DNA of 64,000 bases from Hemibagrus wyckioides (GCF_019097595.1 NC_080720.1:19824352-19888351), one strand, 5' to 3'. Counted from the first letter of the stretch, positions 40,085-51,039 are shown. Notes: generated by a model not told the origin, from the sequence alone. A program made the numbers and translations.

Positions 40085-42148
40085 GCCCCTCACCACACCT
40101 GTTCTCCATTAGCTGCGGTCTGGGGCCCTGGCGTCAGCCGTCTCTCTCCTCTCTTGGGGGTCAAGCCCTTCTGCTGCTCCCCATCACAACACACACCCCG
40201 TTGGTGGAGTGTTTGCATGGATGTGAGTGGCACAGGCCACCAGCACCACCCCAACACCCCCGTATCCTTTGTCCTTTCAGTCCACGGACACCCATTGCCT
40301 GCCTCAACCCAGCACATTTTATGGCTGCAATTACACCATGAAATTGACCTCTCTCTGCTAAGGTGAAAGTTGAAGTGGTATTAGGATGTTTTCATTCCTT
40401 AAGAGCTACTTAAATTGAAGATAAGGATAGTGAAGGTGAAAGAGAAGGCATGTTTATTGTTATGTTCAGGTTTGTATGGTGCACAGTTTAAAAGGTGATT
40501 AAAGAATAAGCAGAACTTAATTGATATTGTTCTGATGGATTTAGGTTATGGTTCTTAGAGGGTCCAATCCACTACAGTACTCTAGCGTCTCATGTAATAG
40601 ATATGTTTCTAATAGATCTGGTCATGGTAGTTTTGTGTGACTTATAGGAAAATTTTAACAGGAGACCTGATATAGCTTAAAATAAATAACCCATCTGTGC
40701 ATGTCAAAGGTCCCTGCATTTCACTGCAGGAAAATCAGAAACATGGCTCTCAGTCCCCCACCTTTCCCCTTTTGAAGGCTTTTGTTTGCTTCCTATGAGA
40801 TTTGTCCAAGCACAGCCATTCATCTAAAGAAAGTCTGAAAAAAGGGGAATGAGTGAGGAAAGGAGTGGGGGGACTATAGCAGACTTCACTTTCTACTGAT
40901 AGCAGTGATGGATACTCTCTCACTCAACTCACTTTTTCTTACCTCTTTGGATTTTTTAGTCATAACTTAACCAAGGCCTTATAAATGCCTTTGTTTTAGT
41001 AATCCCCATGCAGTCATGCTGGTGTCTCTGTCTTTTGCATTTCTGGTGCATCTCTTTGTTTGTGTTGGAGCTAGGAGCCGGGGGGGAAAGTAGAATGAAT
41101 TTCATACCACAGGCAGTTTTGAATGGTGTCCTAAAGGCTGGCTGTGTGCTCCTTTTCCAGGTGGCAGTATTTCATCTGGAATTTTCCAAGGATCGAATGC
41201 CATCACAGGCTCAACGCCATTTAGTCCTACACAGCAGGTGAGTGGCTCAAGTAAGGAAGCACACCACTTGCAGCATCAGGCTGCATGAAAACAGAATTAC
41301 TGTGAAACTGTAACCCATGAACCACACTTATTATACAGAATTTCTAATTACAAAATTAAAATAAACCAAACACATGTGTTTTAATACTGTAACAAAGGCA
41401 TTTTACTGTAATTTACTCTTGTTTTTATTAGGATTTTACAGCATATTCCACTTATGGCCAAAGCCAGTACTCACCATACTATAATACACACTACAACAAC
41501 CCCTACCTCACAAGCAGTAACATCAGTCCATCAACCATTGGCACGGCAATTCCCTATCAGCATCCAGAACATCCTACTGTAACAACCAGTCACAGCCCAG
41601 AGTCCCATCCAGGTAAAGACAAACAGCACAGAAATGAACAACGTGTTAAGTATACTGCATTGTTATTATATCAGAATGAGATCTTCTTGGCAATAAAAAA
41701 ATGTTGGTGTGTAACAGGGGAGTATCACGCGCCCCCTAGCCCTCCAACCCCAGGAAAGGAGCAGGAAGGAGGTCCAGCCAGACGCGGCTCGGATGGAAAG
41801 CTGCGGGGAAGGAAGAGGGCCAATGACCCCGCACCCCCACTGGACTCAGAAATCGAGGTACACAGGCTGCTCTGTGGTCTCACTCACACTAGTCAAGCTA
41901 TCATGATATATCTGTCTAATAAACAAGCCACAAATGGTTTTCATCATAGAAAACAGAGTAGCATTGTAGTATTCACTGTGTAGTGCTCAGGAGAGAGATT
42001 TTGCTTCAGGACCAGTTGTCAACAAGGAGTGAACTAAAGTGTTGACTTGTATTTTTAGTGTCTATAAAACAAGATGAAAGTTGTTGTTTTGCCATAATCA
42101 CATAGTCAGCCCACAGATACTATTTGCATTTCTTTACTGTTTAATGTT

Positions 42149-42184
<36 letters not shown>

Positions 42185-44862
42185 ACCCGCAGAGAGTGTT
42201 TATTTGGGACCTGGATGAAACCATCATCATTTTCCACTCACTTCTCACCGGCTCTTTTTCCACACGCTTCGGCAAGGTACAAACCTGTTCTATTACTTTA
42301 GCTCTGACTAATGGAATGTCCCTCCTTCAGTTCTTTGACAGTAATTAGTTGTTTTATTGTACTGCACAAGAGGACCTATTGTACTACATGTTCAGTTTGT
42401 GCACAGTAATCATGTTTGTGTAGTACTTTTCTAACTGTGAGCTATAAACTGTAAAGAATAAATAATAAATAAATAATAATAATCCTTGGATCTGAATTGT
42501 AGAGGAACAGGTTTGTTATGTCTAATGAGAAAATTCTTGCTGCCAGACAGAGCGCTATGATTGTTTAAGCTCAGTTCATAAAAGGAACTGGATGTCCTGT
42601 TTAATACGAATGTTATTCATCGGTTGAAAAGTATAGAACTTCTCTGGAAATTCAAAGTTATAAAAGCTGTCACAGTAAACAAGTGTTTGGCCTGGGTTTT
42701 GCCTGTGGTGAGGCCAGAGCTACAGGGCAGAAAGCCAATCTACGTGTTGAAAGAACCTCATTTTAATGCATTTTTGAGGCTGAGGTGAACTGTAGAGCAC
42801 GGCAGGATTTTAACTTTCTCATTAGAGCCGTTTTGGCATCTCATTCATCATCAAGCACCATATACGGTCTTTTAATGTGCAAATTTTAGTGGAGGCCAAG
42901 ATTTTTTTTTTCTTTCTAACTGACTCCCCCCTAAATAAACGAAAAACAGTAGCTTCCAGCTCTTTTTTTTTTTCATTATACTGTAGTTATGAAGCAGGGT
43001 ATCTTTTATTTTAAAAAAAACAGTCAATAACACCCTACGATAATTTGATTTTAAAAGTAGGTAATTATTCTAATTAAAGGAGGCACTGCCTTCTCTATGG
43101 CCCCAACCCGAACCTCTGTCACCCACACCCCCTTGCTTGAACTTTGTGTGGGTGGGGAGGTAGGGATGGATCCTGTCTTTCTTCCTTTGTGTTAATCTGA
43201 CACTTACCTCTGGCTGACACCTGCGGCTTGATTAACTGCCAAATGTAAAGCACCAGTTAACTACCTGCCCTGGCCTGGCACCAAGCTACATAATTACTCA
43301 GCTAGTGTCAGCACGCACCCTGAGCTAAACTGTGAAGTTAACATTAGCAGCTGCACATAGTATGTAGTGTGTGTCTGTCTGTCTGTCTGTCTGTGTCTGT
43401 GTGAGAGAGACATACTGACTAAACCATGGCATTTCCAAGTGATTGACATGAATGCGGACGAACTGGGGCAAAGAAAGAAACCTGTTTTGCCATGCTCCCG
43501 ATAGTTCTGTATAAACAGAGAACACAGTTCATGCTACTAATGAACTTCTTTTGACAATTTGAGCAGTATAATTACAATGAGCTGCCTCATGTCATGTTTT
43601 AGGACTCAGCTAAAGCTGTGTCTCTGGGGCTGTGGATGGAGGAGATGATCTTCAACTTGGCAGACTCACGACTCTTCTTCAATGACCTGGAGGTGAGGAA
43701 AAACCCTAAGCCTTTGTATGGCAGTTATCGCATATATTATTACACAGAGTGTAATTGAATGCATAAGTTTGTATCCCCCATTGTTGCTGGGGAAATGGGA
43801 GGGGGGTTGAAAAATAAACATCTTGAAGAATGGGTTGATACAAAAATAATGGGAAGACAAAATACTTTCCAGGAAAGACATGAAAAGTTTCAGTCTGGCA
43901 GAATCAAATAAAAGGAAGTTGAGAGATTTCAAAGTTGCTTGAAGGAAAGAGATTGAAGGTAGATACAAAAATGGATTTCTCACCTGTTATAATGAAGGAA
44001 CAAAAGCTCAACAAAGATCCAGTTATTTTAAACAAATAGCTTTGTCTTTTTTTCTATTTCGTCCTTAGGGTGTGTAAACGTTTGCAGTCCATTATACCAT
44101 GACGTTTGATATGACAGTGCAGAAAGTGTAATTAGAAAACATCCTGTAATTATGACACTCTGGGGATTTTTTAAGTGTGAATGTTTTGATGAATTAATTA
44201 CCACAGTGAAAATCCCGATTTAAATGTAATGCACATAAACCCGAGAGACCCACATATAGCATTGTGAGGACCCTGGAGACAACGTCTGTACTTTTTTCCT
44301 CTCTTTTTATCTGTTTTGAAGCATTCCTCTGCCTTGGCAGAAGACAAAGAAGGGGATTAAATTCTGCTTTTGGAGGAGGAGCCCAAACTTTGAGGTGTTA
44401 ATTATGGGTGTGTGGCCAACTCTGAAAGGAAAATTTGTCCTGGGGAGGAGCAACAGATTATAGTGGGGCAGGGGTGGGGGAGAGAGAGAGCACACAATTA
44501 TTTCGTCAACAGGTTTTAATGACACCCTTGTGCCCTTTTTTAGGGGGTTGGTCCCTCAAAGAGCATTCACCTCTACTCACAAGCCATTTTTCACTGGTCA
44601 GACACACCTATTTGATTTATCTCATCTCCATTCACCTCTGGCAGCCTGGGAAGAGAAAAAGCCTGGGAAGAGGAAAAAATGTTCTGATTGATGTATTAGC
44701 TCTTTTGTTCTTGGCTCGAAACTATGTCTTTTCTGCTGAAATAATTAACCCCAACTGCTACTTAAAGTATTATGGACTATAATGAATATTGCATTTATTA
44801 CATTAAGTCTTTTTTTGGGGGGGGGGTGGTAAGACCTGTTCAGTAGATCAAGGATTTGTGGT

Positions 44863-44907
<45 letters not shown>

Positions 44908-45239
44908 TGGATGCGTGTGTGTGCAGTGTCTGAGGAGGTCTGCAGAGATATGAGTGCATTATGAGGTAGTGTCGGCCTTCAGACCAACTGAAATATGAGA
45001 ACAGCAAGAGTAAGAAAGAGTGCTTGTGTGTGTTTGTGAGAGAAAGAGAGAGATAAGAGTGACAAGTCATCTTGACAATATTTTTTTGCTATTGGCAATG
45101 CAGTATTACTCAAGAATATGGCTAATCTGCATTGTTGATTAAGACTTGTCAGGTTAAGAAGGTATGTTGCTGTCATCTTCAGGAAGTCTCCCGATTTGAT
45201 CCCCTGTTGGAGGCGCCTGAATGTCTTGGGTCTTAGCAG

Positions 45240-45319
<80 letters not shown>

Positions 45320-47662
45320 CTGACTTACTCTATCATTCCCCAAGGCTCTATAGAGGGCAAACCTGCCCATACACAGTACCCCCCTGCCCGGCTGAAACAC
45401 ATCTACCACTCTAACATATCCACTTTCCTTTAATTTCACAGGAATGTGACCAAGTTCATATCGATGATGTGGCCTCAGATGACAACGGACAGGACTTGAG
45501 GTATGGTGGTTCCCCTCATAATGCTGGTATAGTCTCACAGGGAGACTGCCGTGGAGTATATTAGGATCTCCAATAAAATAAATGATATACCCCATAAAAA
45601 CTGCCAGCTTTTTTTTCATGCTGCATACCATTGCCATATTAGGAATTATACCTATTGTTTTTTAACATACTTTGGAAGCAATCCCTGTTTCCTATTGCTG
45701 ATATGCATTTTTTGTCATGTCAGCCAAAGTGGTCTATTTAACCCTTTAATCTTCTCTTACTCATCTTCTTCTGCTCTTATTTATCTTTACACACATTATT
45801 TAGTAACTATAGTTAAAAGAATAGGAAAGTTTCATAGTAAAGTGACGAATGTAAAAACAATGAAGTAAGAAGTTAATTCAGACATTGACTGTGTATTTGG
45901 TTAATTTTGTTTGTTTAATTTTATTATTTTCATTTGTTTTAGAATAACTCAGCCCTCATAGGACTCTCATAGGACGAATCCTATATGAATCATTTAGACT
46001 TTTTTTTCCTGCTTATGAAACATGAACGGGTTTCCAACCATTTTCTTCAACCTCGATAGTAAATCAAGTAGTAGGATAACCATGCTGTTGGTCTAAAACC
46101 ACAAAGTGAACTTTTAGAAGGAATCTTAAGTTGCACCGGTTCTGGCAAACCTTTCACATGTTTTTTTTTTCTGTATTTCTTCTTGTGTATATGTATGTAG
46201 CACATATAACTTTGGAACAGACGGCTTCCAGAGTCCAGCCGGAGGCAGTGCTCTGTGCTTAGGCTCAGGGGTCCATGGCGGCGTCGACTGGATGAGGAAA
46301 CTGGCCTTCCGCTACCGGCGAGTAAAAGAGATCTACAACACGTTCAAGAATAATGTAGGAGGTAAATAAACTCTACAACGTAAGCAAGAATTAATAACTT
46401 TAGAGCTGTCAACAGCATTAAAGCTCATTGTTTGTGTGCCACAGTGTTAGAATTTCACTTGATTATTGTGGGTTTTGATTGGCAGGTTTGCTGGGGAGTC
46501 CAAAGCGAGAGGAATGGCTTCAGCTGAGGCGAGAAATGGAGGTTTTGACTGATCTGTGGCTTACGCAGGCTCTAAAGGCTCTAGCTCTTATTAACTCCAG
46601 GTGAGAAGCACTCACCAAGAAAATAAATGGCAGCATTTTCAAGCACTCTATTTTTATACACATTGCTAAAATAGTCCAAAGATTAAGTTAAGCTAGCCAT
46701 GTACATTTGATTTTGAATGAAGTCTTCCTTTAATGCTTGGAATGACTTATGTTTGACACTTGACACTAGATTGCCTTCTGCTCTCTTCTAATTCAGAAAC
46801 TATAATTGTATAGTTGCTGAATTAATGAACACTGTCATCTCTGCTTCCTCTTTCTCTCAGACCAAACTGTGTGAACGTGATGGTCACCACCACTCAGCTG
46901 ATCCCAGCTCTTTCCAAAGTGCTGCTCTATGGTTTGGGAGGAGCTTTTCCCATCGAAAACATTTACAGTGCCACCAAAACTGGTATGTGCCCTTTTGCTA
47001 AACTAACAGGAAACACCTTTGGATAAACATGAACTGAGACAGAAATGTGAGCTTGCGCTGTGCATCATTTTGTTCAGGTAAAGAGAGCTGTTTTGAGAGG
47101 GTGACTCAGAGGTTCGGGAGGCGAGCCGTGTATGTGGTAATCGGAGATGGAGTAGAAGAGGAAACTGTGGCAAAGAAGGCAAGATTCAGAAAACCTAATA
47201 CTATTTCCATTTCGTCATTGATCGTACTTGAAGAAATCCTAATTCCAAGATATTTGAACATTCTCTGCATTTAATGCTGTTTTGGAACAGATTCCGGTCA
47301 GCAGAATCCATTATTATATAAGACTCAAGTCTTCTATGAACACTCAACTAACCACTAACTTGTCACAAAGAAAACCTTTTTAATATTTAAACCACTAGTA
47401 TTTTTCTCTTTTGTGCTTCGGATAAAATGTAAACTGTTGCGTAGAGAGGAAAAGAAGTAATGAATCTGGACTTTCCATTAAAGTCTAAAGTTATTCATAG
47501 CTATGCAGTTTTCATTCATTCATTAAGATGGATACCTCGTATTGTTATGTGAGCATTAACTCTATCCCTAATTTCTTACAGAAAAACATGCCATTCTGGA
47601 GGGTAACATGCAGAGCAGACCTGGAGGCACTGAGTCATGCACTAGAGTTGGACTACCTCTAG
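39157..47662 (+). CDS. eya2: eya2-like eyes absent transcription cofactor / protein tyrosine phosphatase (13 coding exons)
   Basis: Eyes absent proteins bind Six homeodomain proteins and act with Pax/Six/Dach in sensory organ, placode and muscle development. They are nuclear or cytoplasmic and also have a haloacid-dehalogenase-type tyrosine phosphatase domain (family knowledge). Joining 39157-39259, 39671-39787, 41161-41237, 41432-41612, 41718-41857, 42193-42276, 43603-43692, 45442-45500, 46201-46361, 46486-46600, 46861-46982, 47078-47178 and 47582-47662 gives an uninterrupted frame of 476 codons plus TAG. Residues 1 to ~205 are Tyr/Ser/Pro/Gln-rich and begin [10 protein letters not shown]. 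Residues ~206-476 are the Eya domain: WDLDET with D212/D214, [35 protein letters not shown] with K418 and VVIGDG with D440. From the first catalytic Asp to the C-terminus the length agrees with my memory of human EYA2. Eya2 is preferred over eya1/4 because of [13 protein letters not shown] with no ALW-type insert, [18 protein letters not shown] and SATKTGKES; eya3 is much more divergent. Relative to human EYA2 about 60 N-terminal residues are missing. Confidence 0.93.
39671..39787 (+). CDS. eya2: eya2 coding exon 2 (residues 35-74)
   Basis: The acceptor is ctttgtccag and the donor is CACG|gtcagt. It reads [20 protein letters not shown] and continues to YSYSTHG. The IKTED...SPGQ stretch without a preceding ALW-type insert is the eya2-like version of this region. 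The Ser-Pro within SHSPGQ could be a proline-directed kinase site. Confidence 0.92.
40029..40084 (+). repeat. (CT)n with CTGT units in eya2 intron 2
   Basis: tctctgtctgtctgtctgctctctctct... ; open frames on both strands over it are spurious. Confidence 0.9.
41161..41237 (+). CDS. eya2: eya2 coding exon 3 (residues 74-99)
   Basis: The acceptor is ccttttccag and the donor is CAGCAG|gtgagt. It encodes [16 protein letters not shown] and then ends PFSPTQQ. Phases on both sides are consistent (enters with 2 bases, leaves in phase 0). It belongs to the Ser/Thr/Gly-rich transactivation region. Confidence 0.9.
41432..41612 (+). CDS. eya2: eya2 coding exon 4 (residues 100-160)
   Basis: The acceptor is gtttttattag and the donor is CCAG|gtaaag. 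It begins [18 protein letters not shown], equivalent to the QDYPSY...GQ.QY..YY block of the family, and then becomes His/Pro/Thr-rich ([17 protein letters not shown]). Repeated Tyr and Ser-Pro residues are typical of the Eya transactivation region. Confidence 0.9.
41718..41857 (+). CDS. eya2: eya2 coding exon 5 (residues 160-206), linker into the Eya domain
   Basis: The acceptor gtgtgtaacag has a poor polypyrimidine tract (the preceding bases are A/T/G-rich). The donor is ATCGAG|gtacac. It encodes [16 protein letters not shown], then [13 protein letters not shown] (a basic patch, a possible nuclear localisation signal), and ends DSEIE just before the catalytic domain. The GEY and SDGKLRGR landmarks fit the eya2 linker. 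The upstream intron is only 105 bp. Confidence 0.92.
42193..42276 (+). CDS. eya2: eya2 coding exon 6 with catalytic motif I
   Basis: 84 bases, phase 0 on both sides. It encodes [20 protein letters not shown] and ends TRFGK. D212 is the expected phosphate-accepting nucleophile and D214 the second Asp of the haloacid-dehalogenase signature. A (TG)n tract (42149-42182) abuts the acceptor gcacccgcag, so the polypyrimidine tract is almost absent. Confidence 0.95.
42660..43330 (+). promoter_or_regulatory. Candidate conserved regulatory sequence in eya2 intron 6
   Basis: Non-repetitive sequence in the 1.3-kb intron between coding exons 6 and 7, with balanced composition and several TAATTA/ATTAA homeodomain-type cores (for example 43070-43079, 43290-43298) near CAGCTG/CACCTG-like E-boxes. 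No conservation data are available here. Confidence 0.25.
43603..43692 (+). CDS. eya2: eya2 coding exon 7
   Basis: 90 bases in phase 0 (acceptor tgttttag, donor CTGGAG|gtgagg). It encodes [20 protein letters not shown] and then [10 protein letters not shown], the conserved MEEMIF...LFFNDLE part of the Eya domain. Confidence 0.95.
44861..44907 (+). repeat. (GA)n microsatellite in eya2 intron 7
   Basis: About 23 GA units with one interruption. Confidence 0.9.
45241..45317 (+). repeat. (TA)n array in eya2 intron 7
   Basis: About 38 perfect TA units, 125 bases before coding exon 8. Confidence 0.95.
45442..45500 (+). CDS. eya2: eya2 coding exon 8
   Basis: Short 59-base exon with acceptor taatttcacag and donor TTGAG|gtatgg. 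It encodes [19 protein letters not shown] and the first two bases of Ser. This is one of the most conserved Eya stretches. Confidence 0.95.
46201..46361 (+). CDS. eya2: eya2 coding exon 9
   Basis: The acceptor tgtatgtag follows a long pyrimidine tract; the donor is GGAG|gtaaat. It encodes [11 protein letters not shown], then [20 protein letters not shown] and [16 protein letters not shown]. The [10 protein letters not shown] version favours eya2 over eya1 (LCLATGVRGG from memory). Confidence 0.95.
46486..46600 (+). CDS. eya2: eya2 coding exon 10
   Basis: The acceptor is ttggcag and the donor TCCAG|gtgaga; the upstream intron is only 124 bp. It encodes [20 protein letters not shown] and then [17 protein letters not shown], the helical core of the Eya domain. 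Confidence 0.95.
46861..46982 (+). CDS. eya2: eya2 coding exon 11
   Basis: The acceptor is tttctctcag and the donor ACTG|gtatgt. It encodes [20 protein letters not shown], then [20 protein letters not shown]. The TTTQL motif is the Thr-containing motif II of haloacid-dehalogenase enzymes. Confidence 0.95.
47078..47178 (+). CDS. eya2: eya2 coding exon 12, ending at a GC splice donor
   Basis: The acceptor is tttgttcag. It encodes [20 protein letters not shown] then [15 protein letters not shown]418 and D440 are the motif III/IV catalytic residues. The exon must end after GCAAAGAAG at 47178 to keep the family sequence AKK-NMPFW, and the next bases are gcaaga, a GC donor rather than GT. Reading through would give about 30 unrelated residues and a stop at 47272-47274. 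Confidence 0.9.
47582..47662 (+). CDS. eya2: eya2 last coding exon and stop codon
   Basis: The acceptor is tttcttacag. It encodes [20 protein letters not shown] and LELDYL, followed by TAG at 47660-47662. NMPFWR...LEL-YL is the family C-terminus. The first residue is Lys where my memory of human EYA2 has His. Confidence 0.95.
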   Translation, partial: KNMPFWRVTCRADLEALSHALELDYL

Positions 47663-48260
47663 AGGGCAGAAACTTGAACACAAATCTCTCATTTGAATTG
47701 GTTAGCTGTAATCACGTGGCCAAGCCAAGAACTGCAGGACCAATCAGCCAGGAGTTACAAACATACAGAAAACCTGTTTCTTCCGAATCAGTTTAGAAAA
47801 CACTTTTCTTTTCCCTTTTTACTTCTGTTTGTGACAGCAGTTTTATACAATGGCACATTGCACTGGAGACAATAATAATCATTTTAAGACCAGAGTGCTT
47901 TAAAGGACCAAAAAAGTTTGTGCTTATTGATATGAGACAACATGACTTCAGGACAAATTTTTATGTATCATGTGCGACGCGAAAGGTAAGGTTTTGGATT
48001 TAAAAAAAAAACAAAATGTGCAAATATTTATGTTTTCTATGAATTCACAAGCAGCTGCTGTTGTTTGTCGTAGAGGAGACTTCTTCATATCTCACTCAGA
48101 GACTTATTCTGCATCGACGCTTTATGAGGAAAAATGATACGCTCTTTATTTTTCCTCTAAGTACTATTAAAATATCAACTTTTTTTTTTTTTTACAACTG
48201 TGAAATACAATAAAATTCTTTTTAAACAAATAAAGCACAATTGGGGGAATTATCTGTATG
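47663..48260 (+). other. eya2: eya2 3'UTR with proximal poly(A) signals
   Basis: Sequence after the TAG is AT-rich and without coding signal. Two AATAAA hexamers lie at 48209-48214 and 48229-48234. A run of T (48179-48193) precedes them. Confidence 0.6.
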
Positions 48261-48907
48261 ACTGAAAATCAGTTGGGAAATATGTAGATATAACAGTTTT
48301 AATTTGTAAGTTTTCCTGATCATTTCTATCAATAATGCAATAATGTGTTGATTATGTTACTGATTCAGATACTGATCCAATCTTTTAGGTAAACCAACTT
48401 TTAGGTAAAAAGAAAAATTAAAGAAATGTTTATGAATCTGTGTGATAGTCCACTCAATTTATTTCTTTCTCTAAAATACTATATACTATTTAATAACACG
48501 TTTAAAAAAAAAAAAAAAAAAAAAAGCCAGTGCAAGATAACATTATAACTAATTCCAACAATAGCCAAAGTACAAAGCTGAATCTATTGAGAAAGGTGAC
48601 AATCATCTACGTAACTTATAAATATTTTTGTGAGGTGATTTCTTAAGCACTAGAAAATATCTCCTTCATTCCTCTTCACTATGTGCCTGGACCACGGTGA
48701 TCTGTAATATTTGTTACTGGATGTACATTTGATTTTTTTTCTCTTTCTGTCAACGTTACTGAAGTTTATATGTTTGTTTCTTTCCTGTATGGAATCTGTA
48801 CGGTTGTCTTTTGAATTGCATGTGCCTTTTACACTGCCTGTCCTCCTAGCTATTATTTGTATATATGGTTTTATTGTTGATTTGTTGTTGGGTCAATATG
48901 ATAGAAC

Positions 48908-48913
48908 AATAAA
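48908..48913 (+). terminator. Possible distal poly(A) signal of eya2
   Basis: AATAAA within caataaaaaaaataaataaatt, followed by A/T-rich sequence. If used it would extend the 3'UTR to about 1.3 kb. Transcript ends are needed to decide. Confidence 0.35.
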
Positions 48914-49568
48914 AAAAATAAATAAATTAATTGCATTAAACCAATGGACTAATGTGTCATCTAATGTAACTGCAGACCGATGCAAGACAATGAGTAAAGG
49001 ATTTTTTTGAACTTTAAGAATATTTTTCTGATGGAAATTTATCTATAGCATTTTTAACAGTAACACAAAGCAGCTTTACAAAATTTCTGATTTATTTGCC
49101 AAATCTATTTGGATGTACAGGGAAGAAACACAAGTGTATACAAAATGTTTAACTCGATCCACTGCAGTCAGTGAAAAGGAAAAATACCTGCTCTGTTTCA
49201 TATCTAGTTAAACAAATTCCAAGCGCCTTGAAGGTCTTTGTTACTGTCATAAAAGGTGTTTTTAAATGTAATCAAATTAGTACAAGTCTCACTTGTTGAA
49301 ACTCCATTGTAACATCTATCAAAATACCCCCAAGGAAAAAGGAACATCCTTAAGACTGAATGAGAAGCTGCCTTCAGGGCAGTTATGATTTCTGTGCATT
49401 TCATAGAGCGCCATCTTCAGGGGAAAATCAGAATATGGAAGGAAGCTCAAGAAATGAAAAAAAGTGCTAAAGCTTCAAATGGGATAACACAACTAATAAG
49501 TTTGCCATCTAGTATACTGGTCAGGCATAATAGTTACATCATAACTCATCTGTCCATTAAGCACCACG

Positions 49569-49852
49569 TTGTCAAAAGTTTTGGGACACCCCTCCAAATC
49601 ATTGAATTCAGTTGTTGTTTTTCAGGGGTTGGGTTTGGCCCCTTAGTTCCAGGAACTCTTAATGCTTCAGCATACGAAGACATTTTGGACAATTTCATGC
49701 TCCCAACTTTGTGGGAACAGTTTGGGGATGATCCCTTTCTGTTCCAACATGACTATACACCAGTGTACAAAGCAAGGTCCATAAAGACATGGATGAGTGA
49801 GTTGGTGGTGAGGTTTGGAGGGGTGCCCAAAAACTTTTGGCAATATAGTGTA
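49569..49852 (+). mobile_element. Internally deleted Tc1/mariner-type element
   Basis: The left end, gtcaaaagttttgggacacccc, and the right end, ggggtgcccaaaaacttttgg, form an imperfect terminal inverted repeat of about 22 bp. Between them the + strand reads LPTLWEQFGDDPFLFQHDYT and then PVYKARSIKTWMSE, a transposase block around the second catalytic Asp (HDNAPVHKA in active relatives, from memory). Most of the transposase is deleted. The surrounding open frame 49385-49873 is therefore not a host gene. Confidence 0.8.
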
Positions 49853-50226
49853 TTAAGTAATAATACAGAATGATTATCTAACTGTTTCAGAGCATTTAGT
49901 TCATGTTAATGTAACTGTTATGTCAGTATTTCAGGCCTGTGAAATGATGTCATGGTCAAAATTTAAACGTAAATGTAATACAAGAAGCAACAGATCAGTA
50001 ATATTTGCCACTTTTTTGGTATTCTTAAGTTCCTCTTTTAACTCCCGATATGTTTGTGTCTTTGAGCTTGATTCTTGTTACAGGGAGGAAACCACTTTCC
50101 AGTATATCTTGAGGTTACCCTGGAAAGAAAACACCTTCAGAGAACAGTTCACACCGTCATCCATTTTAAAATCCAGCATACCAGCTAACCAGCTTAACAT
50201 TGTCAAATTAGATAGACAGTCCATAC

Positions 50227-50774
50227 TAGTAACTTTAAATCTTGTGTGACAATGATGCCAACAAATATAAGTCAGTACAGAAATGGTTGTGGGTCACAAA
50301 ATGTATATATTGCCATGTCATTCTCCAGCTTTGAGCTCTATTGTAAAAACCTGTGATTTGATCTAAAGAAGCTGGCTAGCATGCAAAAAAATATAACTAT
50401 GAAAGAGCTTGAAATGTTCTGTCTGGAGAAGTGCTCCAGAATTCCTCTACATGTTTTGTAGCATTTCCTCAAACATAACAGGAATTAGCTCCAGAGGAGG
50501 TTTTACCAAATATTCCAGTATTAAACCCAAAATATCATTTATTGCATATGAGCGCTAATCATTTATTGAGTTGAGAATTTTCTATGGAAGAAGTGAAAAA
50601 CCTTTGATTTGATCATATGTGTGTTTTTTTTCTTTACACTATTGAGCATTTTGCACATTTTCTGATACCAATCTGCAGTAACAAGTTATCTTTACATCTT
50701 CCCATCACCTCCTTCTAAATCCATCATCAACTCCCTGGTTTCATTCATATTCTAAAAATAAATAGTGAAAATAA

Positions 50775-50872
<98 letters not shown>

Positions 50873-51038
50873 GAAAACCCAAACCCACTACTACTTCTAC
50901 TATTACTACTACTACTACTACTACTAATAATAATAATAATAATAATAATGAGGATCTGGTGTACAATTAATTAATTTAAATGTAGCTGAAGATTAATTCT
51001 ATATACTTTAGAATGGCTTATATTGTTGTACTGTTATA
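50227..51038. repeat. 0.8-kb duplicated segment, copy A
   Basis: tagtaactttaaatcttgtgtgacaatgatgcc ... tagctgaagattaattctatatacttta is repeated at 56345-57130 in the same orientation with only a few substitutions outside the microsatellites. It contains a long (GATA)n (50775-50872), (ACT/CTA)n and (TAA)n (50885-50949). No coding potential. Confidence 0.9.
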
Positions 51039-51039
51039 C

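Noticed and set aside
39958..40366. Two overlapping plus-strand frames in eya2 intron 2
   Set aside because: They run over a CT/CTGT microsatellite between verified eya2 exons, have no homology, and are not needed by the splice phases.
45233..45637. 134-codon minus-strand frame and plus-strand frames with YIYI runs
   Set aside because: Produced by the (TA)n array in intron 7, overlapping eya2 exon 8 on the opposite strand.
39157..47662. Assignment as eya1 or eya4
   Set aside because: Lacks the ALW-type insert before the IKTE motif, and [18 protein letters not shown] and SATKTGKES match eya2 better. A phylogenetic tree would settle it.
48711..49010. 99-codon plus-strand frame after eya2
   Set aside because: AT-rich hydrophobic frame in the presumed distal 3'UTR, crossing a poly(A) signal; no homology.
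49385..49873. 162-codon plus-strand frame
   Set aside because: Its only recognisable part is a fragment of Tc1-like transposase inside an internally deleted element; the rest is unrelated flanking sequence.
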